Below, one piece after another: positions 28,189 through 34,874 of a stretch of DNA of 64,000 nt. How positions within the stretch are numbered: position 1 is the stretch's first letter; every line of letters begins with the position of its first letter. Origin of the DNA: Pedobacter sp. Leaf194. GTDB taxonomy: Bacteria; Bacteroidota; Bacteroidia; Sphingobacteriales; Sphingobacteriaceae. A program made the position numbers and the translations under genes. Under the pieces are notes generated by a model. It was not told the origin of the DNA. It made no database searches and was given only the letters and a program-made list of their open reading frames with translations. The stretch spans positions 62,001-126,000 of the forward strand of contig NZ_LMPU01000011.1 of the NCBI RefSeq assembly GCF_001423945.1, read 5' to 3'.

Positions 28189-28503
28189 ATGACGGTTACC
28201 GTACTTGCCATTACAGAAACTGATTTTGTACCGGATATTTCGCTTTCCAAAATAATGAATGAACGACTTAAGCAAGCCGCTGCCGAACTGCAGGATATTC
28301 ATTTGCAGGCTATGCTTTCTGTTGGGCAACCGAAAGATGATCTGGTAATTTACATAAGTTACAATCCAAAATATACGATTCGTTTTCGCGTGGTAAATGA
28401 TGTGCCGGAAGAAGTTGAAAATTTTGTTGCTTACACCTGTGGTAATCTTGGCTATATAAAATGGAAAACCAATGTGGTGAACATTTTTAAAGGAAATGAA
28501 TAG
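28189..28503 (+). CDS. Hypothetical protein, 104 residues, overlapping the CoiA-like gene
   Basis: No signal peptide; strand-helix-strand pattern: VTVLAITETDF, a helix with NERLKQAAAELQDIHLQ, then DDLVIYISYNPKYTIRFRVV. I do not recognise the family. A strong promoter lies in front of it, and its last 8 bases overlap the start of the CoiA-like gene, so the two are translationally coupled and probably act together. Confidence 0.7.
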   Translation: MTVTVLAITETDFVPDISLSKIMNERLKQAAAELQDIHLQAMLSVGQPKDDLVIYISYNPKYTIRFRVVNDVPEEVENFVAYTCGNLGYIKWKTNVVNIFKGNE

Positions 28504-29176
28504 GAGTGAAGAAAATCTTATTACAGAATTTCCGGATGCTGCTGCGTTAAGTCTGCCACCGCTTTGGGTTCCGGAGAAATATCATAAAGAAAGTGTATGG
28601 CATAGAAACTGGAAGAAAGCTTTTCCGCTGGAGTATAGGGAAAAAAGTTTTTGTTGCCAAACCACAGGCGAGTTACATCGTGCAGATGTGTATACACCTT
28701 GCGGCACCGCAATAGAGTTTCAGAACTCGCCAATAAGCGTTGCTGAGATGAAGAGCAGGGAAGCTTTTTATCCAAAGATGATTTGGATACTGAATGGAAA
28801 AAAATTCAAAGGCTTTAAGATTTTAAAGAACCTGCCTCACCCGGATGATCCAAAATTAAAAGACTACGAATTTAGAAAAAGCGACCACCTTTCTATGGTT
28901 AGGAAGGCTGATGTTTTAAGGGCGGTTGAAGTCCCGAAGGTTTTAAATTTCTACCATCCAGAAATAAAGGGTGTAAGCATTACCTCAAATTTTTATCATT
29001 TTTGCTGGAAACAGCCTCATGCTGTATGGTTTTCCGCAACAGCACCAATAATTGTTGATTTGGGAGGACATTTTTTATACCGCATGCGGGTGAGAAAGCA
29101 ACTTTCGGGCGATTATCCGTTTCTGGAAATGATTAACCGAAAAACTTTTATAGAGCGCTATGTTTGTTTTGGTTAA
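28496..29176 (+). CDS. Competence protein CoiA-like nuclease-related protein
   Basis: 226 residues. The segment HRADVYTPCGTAIEFQNSPI, then EMKSREAFYPKMIWIL, matches the CoiA family pattern (PF06054), in which D-x(n)-E-x-Q residues form a restriction-endonuclease-like site and the IS..E...R.. segment follows. The upstream WKKAFPLEYREK is also CoiA-like. CoiA in Gram-positives helps recombination during transformation; its role in Bacteroidetes is not established. It overlaps the previous gene by 8 bp and the convergent DUF481-like gene by 4 bp. Confidence 0.75.
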   Translation: MNRSEENLITEFPDAAALSLPPLWVPEKYHKESVWHRNWKKAFPLEYREKSFCCQTTGELHRADVYTPCGTAIEFQNSPISVAEMKSREAFYPKMIWILNGKKFKGFKILKNLPHPDDPKLKDYEFRKSDHLSMVRKADVLRAVEVPKVLNFYHPEIKGVSITSNFYHFCWKQPHAVWFSATAPIIVDLGGHFLYRMRVRKQLSGDYPFLEMINRKTFIERYVCFG

Positions 29177-29889
29177 AAATATTTATCTACACTTAACCCG
29201 TAAGTTAAATTTAAGTTTTCCCGCCCTGTAATGTTTAACTTGTTGTAATTTAAGGCTGTTGTTAAACTAATCCACTTTCTGATTTTAAGGCCTAAGGTTG
29301 TTGCAGAACGAATAATGTAATCGCCTTTTCTGGCATAAGAATTTTGCAAAAAGTGGCTTCCATCTATTGTGATGATATCTTTAATTAAAAAATGATATTG
29401 CAACCTCAGCGAATTTCGAAGTGTTGTATAATTTTCCAGTTCAACCAAACTGCTTTTATCAAACAAAATTCCATTACTTAAATTGATGTACGCATTCGGT
29501 TTATCGATAAAGTTGTAAGCGATGCCAACACCGGCAAGTAATTGGTTTTTAATCTGCAGGGAATAACTGGTGTTGTAATTAGCCAAACCCCAATAGTAAA
29601 AATGCGGAAAGGTTTTGTACAGGTTAAAGTTCATCGTTGTTGAGAAATCGTTGTTGCTTAATGCACTATTTTGCTTACCGTAAAGCCATGTGCTGCTGCT
29701 ATTTAAAACGATACTTTTCTTCTTCAAACCAAAATTCAAACTGTTATTTAGAAGGTATGCGTTCTCGTTATTTGTTCGGTTTACCGAACCCGAGGATGAC
29801 AGCACGATGTGGTAATTGGTAGAATCCGTAAACTGGCCGAAGGCGTTTGAACCCACAATGGAAAGCAAAAAACTCAAAAGTAACTTCAT
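29173..29889 (-). CDS. DUF481-like outer-membrane beta-barrel protein
   Basis: 238 residues with a signal peptide ending near NAFGQ. The mature part is a series of alternating strands with many Asn, Ser and Tyr, including NSSSTWLYG, INLSNGILFDKS, NSLRLQYHF and a final aromatic residue (VDKYF), as expected for an outer-membrane barrel. The pattern resembles DUF481 proteins (PF04338), which is a judgement by eye. Function unknown. Convergent with the CoiA-like gene. Confidence 0.65.
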   Translation of the reverse strand: MKLLLSFLLSIVGSNAFGQFTDSTNYHIVLSSSGSVNRTNNENAYLLNNSLNFGLKKKSIVLNSSSTWLYGKQNSALSNNDFSTTMNFNLYKTFPHFYYWGLANYNTSYSLQIKNQLLAGVGIAYNFIDKPNAYINLSNGILFDKSSLVELENYTTLRNSLRLQYHFLIKDIITIDGSHFLQNSYARKGDYIIRSATTLGLKIRKWISLTTALNYNKLNITGRENLNLTYGLSVDKYF

Positions 29890-29982
29890 ACCTCCTTTAA
29901 CAGATTTTTTCAGCCTGATGTTTGCTAATTAATCAAACTAAGTATGAACTGTTTCCATACCGTCATTTGTTTTAGGATAACC

Positions 29983-30011
29983 TTTGAATGGATATATAAA
30001 CAATATTTTTG
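29983..30011 (+). promoter_or_regulatory. Bacteroidetes promoter for the LLM oxidoreductase gene
   Basis: TTTG at 29983-29986, 17-nt spacer, TATTTTTG at 30004-30011. Because the -7 element covers the ATG at 30009, translation should begin at the next ATG, 30030. Confidence 0.65.
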
Positions 30012-30029
30012 TGCTTTATTATTCCCGCT

Positions 30030-31034
30030 ATGTTAGAAAATACCTTAAAAAATATACCTTATTCAGTTCTCGATCTTGCCACTGTTTTAGACGGCCATAC
30101 TGCTGCAGATACCTTTAAAATGAGTTTAGAAATTGCACAGCAGTCCGAAACATTGGGCTACAAAAGATATTGGTTTGCCGAGCATCACAACATGGCTGGA
30201 GTTGCAAGTTCGGCACCGGCGGTTTTGATAGGTTTTATTGCCGGTGGTACAAAGACCATTCGCGTTGGTTCTGGAGGAATAATGTTGCCGAACCATGCGC
30301 CGCTAATTGTTGCAGAACAGTTTGGAACACTTGCGTCACTTTATCCAAACCGAATTGATTTAGGCCTTGGTCGGGCTCCGGGAACGGATCAGGTTACGGC
30401 TTTAGCCATCCGGGGCGAAAATTTTAATGCTGCGCATAGCTTTCCACGTGATGTAGAAAAACTCCAACAATTATTTTCCGGAGATAACCGCACATCAAAC
30501 GTTCGGGCAATGCCTGGCGAAGGTCTTGAGGTGCCCATATGGATTTTAGGATCGAGTACAGATAGTGCAAGGTTAGCAGCCGAGAAAGGCTTACCTTATG
30601 CCTTCGCAAGTCATTTCGCTCCCGCATATTTTGAGCAGGCAATTACAATTTACCGGAATAATTTTAAGCCCTCTCCATTTTTGAAGGAGCCTTACGTTAT
30701 GGCCTGCGTAAATGTTGTAGCCGCCGATACTGATGCGGAAGCTGAGGTTTTGTCTAGTTCGGTAAAAAGAATGTTTCTAGGCGTAATTACCGGCAGGCGG
30801 GAAATGCTTAAGCCGCCTGTAGAAAATATTAACGCGTATTGGGATCAATTAGAAAAAGAAGCCGTTGAGCAAATGTTGTATTATTCATTCATTGGGAGCC
30901 AAAGTACAATTAAGGCCGATTTGGAGCGCTTCGTTTCAAAATTTGGCGTAAATGAAATCATGACCACATCCCATATTTACGATTATGACGCAAAGCTTCG
31001 TTCCAACAAATTACTTGCTGAAATATTTCAATAA
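30030..31034 (+). CDS. Luciferase-like (LLM class) flavin-dependent monooxygenase
   Basis: 334 residues from the ATG at 30030 (an in-frame ATG at 30009 would overlap the promoter). Family signatures: YSVLDLATVLDG, RYWFAEHHNMAGVASSAPAV, TIRVGSGGIMLPNHAP, VAEQFGTLASLYPNRIDLGLGRAPGTD, and the C-terminal MTTSHIYDYDAKLRS. The protein is a TIM-barrel enzyme that uses reduced flavin (FMNH2) with oxygen; the substrate is unknown. Cytoplasmic. It ends 2 bp before the convergent DUF4142 gene. Confidence 0.92.
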   Translation: MLENTLKNIPYSVLDLATVLDGHTAADTFKMSLEIAQQSETLGYKRYWFAEHHNMAGVASSAPAVLIGFIAGGTKTIRVGSGGIMLPNHAPLIVAEQFGTLASLYPNRIDLGLGRAPGTDQVTALAIRGENFNAAHSFPRDVEKLQQLFSGDNRTSNVRAMPGEGLEVPIWILGSSTDSARLAAEKGLPYAFASHFAPAYFEQAITIYRNNFKPSPFLKEPYVMACVNVVAADTDAEAEVLSSSVKRMFLGVITGRREMLKPPVENINAYWDQLEKEAVEQMLYYSFIGSQSTIKADLERFVSKFGVNEIMTTSHIYDYDAKLRSNKLLAEIFQ

Positions 31035-31036
31035 AA

Positions 31037-31663
31037 TTAATTAGCGGAAAACTTTTTAAGCTGTTCCAGTTGGGTTTTCGCGAACATTTTAAGCTCCGGG
31101 TCGCCAGATTGTGCTTCTTTCTGGTAAATCGAATTTAATTGCGCTAAGCTTTCCTTCAAATTACCTAAATATGCGCTGTCGAATTTAGTACCTGAAAGGG
31201 AAGCCAGCCCTGATGTTGCAGCTGGAGTAGCTGGCAAGTTTTTTGGACTTCTTGTTCCATTATTGCCAGCTTCGCCGGTTCCAGATTGATTCCGGCTCGT
31301 ATCCCGCATATTTTCAGGTGCCGAATCTATCCGGCCATCAGGGCGCATGCCACCTAAAGGCTTGCTCATGGGTAAGGCAACATTTTTTCTTTTCGCCAGC
31401 GCCCTCAGTTCAGTATTACTTTTTGTAAAGTAATCGGCAAGTTTTTTAGCCAGCGTTTTAGTTTTATTTGTACCCGAATTTAGCGCCAGGCCCGCTGCCT
31501 CCATTTCTTTAATGTTTATGGCGTATGCAGTAGAAATAGTATTCGCACTATCCTGCTTGTAAATAATTTTAATTGGTGAATATTCAACGCGGTTTTTGGC
31601 CTGCGTTTGCCCTGCCGAAAGAATTAATGCAATGCCTGCAGCGAAGAAAGTTGAGTTTTTCAT
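31037..31663 (-). CDS. DUF4142 domain protein, secreted
   Basis: 208 residues from the ATG at 31663, which begins a signal peptide (MKNSTFFAAGIALILSAGQTQA); the frame is open to 31729, but the extra 22 residues precede the signal and are not favoured. The mature protein has the DUF4142 (PF13628) helical pattern: EMEAAGLALNSGTNKTKTLA, then ADYFTKSNTELRALAKRKNVALP. A Gly/Asn/Pro-rich linker follows, then a second helical part with EAQSGDPELKMFAKTQLEQL. Periplasmic; function unknown. Confidence 0.8.
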   Translation of the reverse strand: MKNSTFFAAGIALILSAGQTQAKNRVEYSPIKIIYKQDSANTISTAYAINIKEMEAAGLALNSGTNKTKTLAKKLADYFTKSNTELRALAKRKNVALPMSKPLGGMRPDGRIDSAPENMRDTSRNQSGTGEAGNNGTRSPKNLPATPAATSGLASLSGTKFDSAYLGNLKESLAQLNSIYQKEAQSGDPELKMFAKTQLEQLKKFSAN

Positions 31664-31742
31664 ATCCTTAAGATGTTCTAAGATTATAACCTTCATACGT
31701 TTAAAAAGTTTTGTGATGTTAAAATCCATTGGTTAATTGGCT

Positions 31743-31750
31743 TATCTTTG
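31743..31750 (+). promoter_or_regulatory. -7 element (TATCTTTG) for the SulP gene
   Basis: TATCTTTG matches TAnnTTTG and lies 8 bases before the ATG at 31759. No well-spaced TTTG -33 is seen. It implies a nearly leaderless transcript from 31759 rather than the ATG at 31729. Confidence 0.45.
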
Positions 31751-31758
31751 TCGCTTCT

Positions 31759-33291
31759 ATGAAATCGTACCTTAATTTGTTTGATTTTAAACAAAAAGTT
31801 AATTACAAAAATGAAATCCTCGCGGGTTTAACGGTGGCAATGACGATGATGCCGGAATCCTTGTCCTTTGCAATTCTAGCTGGTTTTCCGCCACTTGTTG
31901 GTTTGTATGCGGCTTTCATAATGGGCCTGATCACATCCATTTTTGGGGGGCGGCCGGGTCTTATTTCCGGCGGGGCAGGAGCCACTGTTATTGTGTTAAT
32001 TGCTTTGATGAAATCTCACGGACTTGATTATGTTTTTGCTGCAGTTATTTTAGCTGGGGCAATACAAATCATAATTGGGCTGTTCAAGCTAGGAAAATTC
32101 ATTAGGCTTGTTCCACAACCGGTTATGTATGGTTTTGTTAACGGACTTGCTGTTATCATTTTTATGGCGCAGTTGCAACAATTTAAGACCGTTGTGAACG
32201 GCCAGGTTAGCTGGCTTGCGGGTCCGGCATTGTTTATCATGCTCGGTTTGGTTTTGTTAACCATCGCAATTGTTGTATTGCTGCCAAAAATCACGAAGGC
32301 AGTTCCACCATCATTAGTCGCAATTATTGTTGTTTTCCTTATTGTCTTTTTCTTTAACGTAGATACCAAAACTGTTAAAGATATCGCCTCTGTTAGCGGC
32401 GGGTTTCCTCCATTTCACATTCCGAAAATTCCTTTCCATTTTGATACGCTTAAAATAATTTTTCCTTACGCAATTATTATGGCGGGCGTAGGTTTAACTG
32501 AAGGGCTGCTTACGCTTAATCTTGTTGATGAAATGACCGCTACAAAAGGGAATGGCAACAGAGAATGCGTTGCTCAGGGTACTGCAAATATTGTTAACGG
32601 GTTTTTCTTTGGGATGGGCGGTTGCCCGATGATTGCCCAGACACTTGTCAATTTATCGGCGGGCGCAAGAGCGAGATTATCAGGTATTATAGCTTCGTTT
32701 ACCATTTTATTGATTATACTTTTTGGGGCGCCAATAATCGAGCGTGTACCCATGGCGGCACTCACCGGTGTCATGATAATGGTCGCTATTGGTACTTTTG
32801 AATGGGTTAGCTTCAGAATCATAAACAAAATGCCTAAACAAGATATCTTCACTGGCATTATCGTTGCCGCCATCACTATTTTTCTGCATAACCTTGCGCT
32901 GGCAGTTCTAATTGGTGTAATTATCTCAGCTTTAGTTTTTGCATGGGAAAGCGCAAAGCGAATTAGGGCCCGGAAATACCTGAATGATGCAGGCGTAAAA
33001 CACTATGAAATCTACGGTCCGCTATTTTTTGCATCCGTAACTGCATTTAATGAAAAGTTCGATATCGCCAAAGACCCTAACGAAGTGGTGATTGATTTTA
33101 AGGAAAGCAGGGTTGCTGATATGAGCGGAATTGACGCGTTAAATAAACTAACAGAACGATATGCTAGCGTTGGAAAAACCTTGCATTTAAAGCGCCTGAG
33201 CAATGATTGCCGGTTGCTTTTAAAAAATGCAGAAGCCGTTATTGATGTTAATATTATGGAGGATCCAGAATACCTTGTTGCGGTAAAATAG
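31759..33291 (+). CDS. SulP-family anion permease with STAS domain
   Basis: 510 residues from the ATG at 31759; an in-frame ATG at 31729 overlaps the -7 element and is not used here. Signatures: AGLTVAMTMMPESLSFAILAGFPPLVGLYAAF (start of the transport core, shown in the sequence from 31825), SGGAGATVIVL, VGLTEGLLTLN, GNGNRECVAQGTANI, and a C-terminal STAS domain (about 400-510) with DFKESRVADMSGIDAL. Inner-membrane transporter for sulfate, bicarbonate or another anion; the substrate cannot be read from the sequence. It shares a hairpin terminator with the SDR gene. Confidence 0.93.
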   Translation: MKSYLNLFDFKQKVNYKNEILAGLTVAMTMMPESLSFAILAGFPPLVGLYAAFIMGLITSIFGGRPGLISGGAGATVIVLIALMKSHGLDYVFAAVILAGAIQIIIGLFKLGKFIRLVPQPVMYGFVNGLAVIIFMAQLQQFKTVVNGQVSWLAGPALFIMLGLVLLTIAIVVLLPKITKAVPPSLVAIIVVFLIVFFFNVDTKTVKDIASVSGGFPPFHIPKIPFHFDTLKIIFPYAIIMAGVGLTEGLLTLNLVDEMTATKGNGNRECVAQGTANIVNGFFFGMGGCPMIAQTLVNLSAGARARLSGIIASFTILLIILFGAPIIERVPMAALTGVMIMVAIGTFEWVSFRIINKMPKQDIFTGIIVAAITIFLHNLALAVLIGVIISALVFAWESAKRIRARKYLNDAGVKHYEIYGPLFFASVTAFNEKFDIAKDPNEVVIDFKESRVADMSGIDALNKLTERYASVGKTLHLKRLSNDCRLLLKNAEAVIDVNIMEDPEYLVAVK

Positions 33292-33320
33292 TTAACGTGC
33301 CGCTAAACGCGGCACGTTAA
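33292..33320. terminator. Bidirectional hairpin between SulP and SDR genes
   Basis: Perfect 12-bp stem TTAACGTGCCGC (33292-33303) with GCGGCACGTTAA (33309-33320), 5-nt loop. It begins at the base after the SulP stop and ends 2 bp before the convergent SDR stop. Confidence 0.8.
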
Positions 33321-33322
33321 TG

Positions 33323-34330
33323 CTAAGGCTGGCCACTGCCACCAGCAGCACCATATATTTGTCCGGTAGAAAAACTTGCATCATTTGCAGCGAGTTGCAC
33401 ATAAATAGAGGCCAACTCTGCAGGCTGCCCTGGTCTGCCGAGCGGTGTTTCTTTACCAAACTCTTTTAACTTTTCTGGCGTTGAACCGCCTCCCATTTGC
33501 AATGGCGTCCAGATAGGACCTGGCGCTACACCATTCACCCGTATTCCCTTTGGTCCCAGTTGTTTCGCCAGCGATTTAACGTAGTTAGTTGTTGCGGCCT
33601 TGGTTTGGGCGTAATCATATAAATTACCAGATGGATCTGTTGCCTGAACTGATGTAGTGCCTATGATAGACGACCCGGGTTTTAAGTAGGGAAGTGCTGC
33701 CTTTATAATCCAGAATGGTGCATAAATGTTTGTTTTAATTGTCCAGTCGAACTGCTCACTGGTAATATCCATAATCGAATCGTGCGTTTGCTGTCTGGCG
33801 GCGTTGCTTACCAGAATATCAAGTCCGCCTAAACTCTTTGCAGCTTCATCAACTAGTCTTTTGCAGAAAGATTCGTCACGTATATCGCCGGGAATAGCAA
33901 CCGCTTTTCTGCCGGCTTTTTTAATTAATTCAACAACTTCTCTGGCATCGGGCTCTTCTCTTGGCAGGTAATTTATCGCAACATCTGCACCTTCACGGGC
34001 ATACGCAATTGCTGCAGCCCGTCCCATACCCGAATCTCCTCCCGTAATCAGGGCTTTTCTGCCTGCCAACCGACCAGAGCCTTTGTAAGTGGTTTCGCCA
34101 TGATCTGGTTTTGGGTTCATCTCGCTGGTAAGCGCAGGCCAGGGTGCGTTAACATGTTGAAATGGCGGCCTTGGATATTTTGTTGTCGGATCCACCAAGC
34201 CATCTGCAGCAACAGAAAATGCTCCGGTCCTGGCCGAAGCATCAAAAACCGGGGTAGCGGCCACGGCAGCCAAGCCAAGACCAAGGCTTCCTATTGCCTT
34301 GCGTCTGCTAATTTTATTTTCTTCTTTCAT
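33323..34330 (-). CDS. Tat-exported short-chain dehydrogenase/reductase (YghA-like)
   Basis: 335 residues. The N-terminus is a twin-arginine signal (SRRKAIGSLGLGLAAVAATP, RR at residues 9-10). After a Pro-rich segment comes a classical SDR: cofactor loop GGDSGMGRA, NYLPREEPD after beta2, NNAG equivalent VSNAAR, catalytic Ser and YxxxK in TTSVQATDPS and YDYAQTK, then VAPGPIWTPLQ. The layout is like E. coli YghA. It probably folds with NAD(P) in the cytoplasm and is exported through Tat. tatA lies at 5047-5238. Substrate unknown. Confidence 0.9.
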   Translation of the reverse strand: MKEENKISRRKAIGSLGLGLAAVAATPVFDASARTGAFSVAADGLVDPTTKYPRPPFQHVNAPWPALTSEMNPKPDHGETTYKGSGRLAGRKALITGGDSGMGRAAAIAYAREGADVAINYLPREEPDAREVVELIKKAGRKAVAIPGDIRDESFCKRLVDEAAKSLGGLDILVSNAARQQTHDSIMDITSEQFDWTIKTNIYAPFWIIKAALPYLKPGSSIIGTTSVQATDPSGNLYDYAQTKAATTNYVKSLAKQLGPKGIRVNGVAPGPIWTPLQMGGGSTPEKLKEFGKETPLGRPGQPAELASIYVQLAANDASFSTGQIYGAAGGSGQP

Positions 34331-34667
34331 GTTTTTGTTTACTAGATGTACTTAAAAAACCTATAAAACCATTTAAGGTTTAATAATTCGAAAAAAAATC
34401 CCTATAAAAGTTTTTTAAAAAAAATAAAACTATCTGTATAACAATCCGTTATTATGCTGTAAGAATTTAGTCAGTTCGTAATTTTGAAGGATTGATTAAG
34501 TTTTAAGTAGCCCTTCAGCTGAAAAGCAAAGGGCTTTGTTTGTATTATTGCCAAATAATTCACCTGATCCTTTAATCAAAAAAGTTGTGAGTTGTATTAT
34601 AGCGTATACAAATTAATATTACAATTATTTTTATTATTGCGCCAAATTACAATTTAGCTTTTGTTGT
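34331..34667. other. Leader region with -7 element and terminator hairpin
   Basis: 337 bp. It contains TAATTTTG (34479-34486, an exact TAnnTTTG), a hairpin AGCCCTT/AAGGGCT (34509-34515 with 34529-34535) with T-rich tail to 34540, and then about 127 A/T-rich bases before the small OB-fold gene. No -33 TTTG is found at the right spacing. No ORF. The rest is A-rich. Confidence 0.5.
34509..34540 (+). terminator. Terminator hairpin in the leader of 34668-34868
   Basis: Stem of 7 bp with a 13-nt loop followed by TTGTTTGT. It lies between a -7 element and the next gene, with no gene before it on this strand. Confidence 0.55.
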
Positions 34668-34868
34668 ATGCTTAGGAAAGGTACTATCACATCGATAGAA
34701 AATGATGGAAGAGGGATTATTACTGATGAGAATGATCAGGAAATTCCTTTTGAATTTGAAAGAAATATGTTGCAGAGTATAAAAGGAGCAACCGTAAGTT
34801 TTGATATAGAGTTGGGAAATGCAGGCCTGGTTGCAGTTGGAATACAGCTCATTATAAATCAAATGTAA
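34668..34868 (+). CDS. Small OB-fold (cold-shock-like) protein
   Basis: 66 residues: KGTITSIENDGRGIITDEND, then IPFEFERNML, GATVSFDIELGNAGLVAVGI. This is the strand order of a cold-shock/S1-like OB fold (GxI...DG.GxI, IPF, G..V.F), but the RNP1/RNP2 aromatic motifs are not conserved, so nucleic-acid binding is only a guess. The overlapping minus-strand frame is less protein-like. It is convergent with the STAND NTPase gene, with 6 bp between. Confidence 0.7.
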   Translation: MLRKGTITSIENDGRGIITDENDQEIPFEFERNMLQSIKGATVSFDIELGNAGLVAVGIQLIINQM

Positions 34869-34874
34869 CTAAAC

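Noticed and set aside
34647-34862. Minus-strand ORF opposite the OB-fold gene
   Set aside because: Cys/Tyr/Phe-rich shadow composition; the plus-strand frame has a clear fold pattern.
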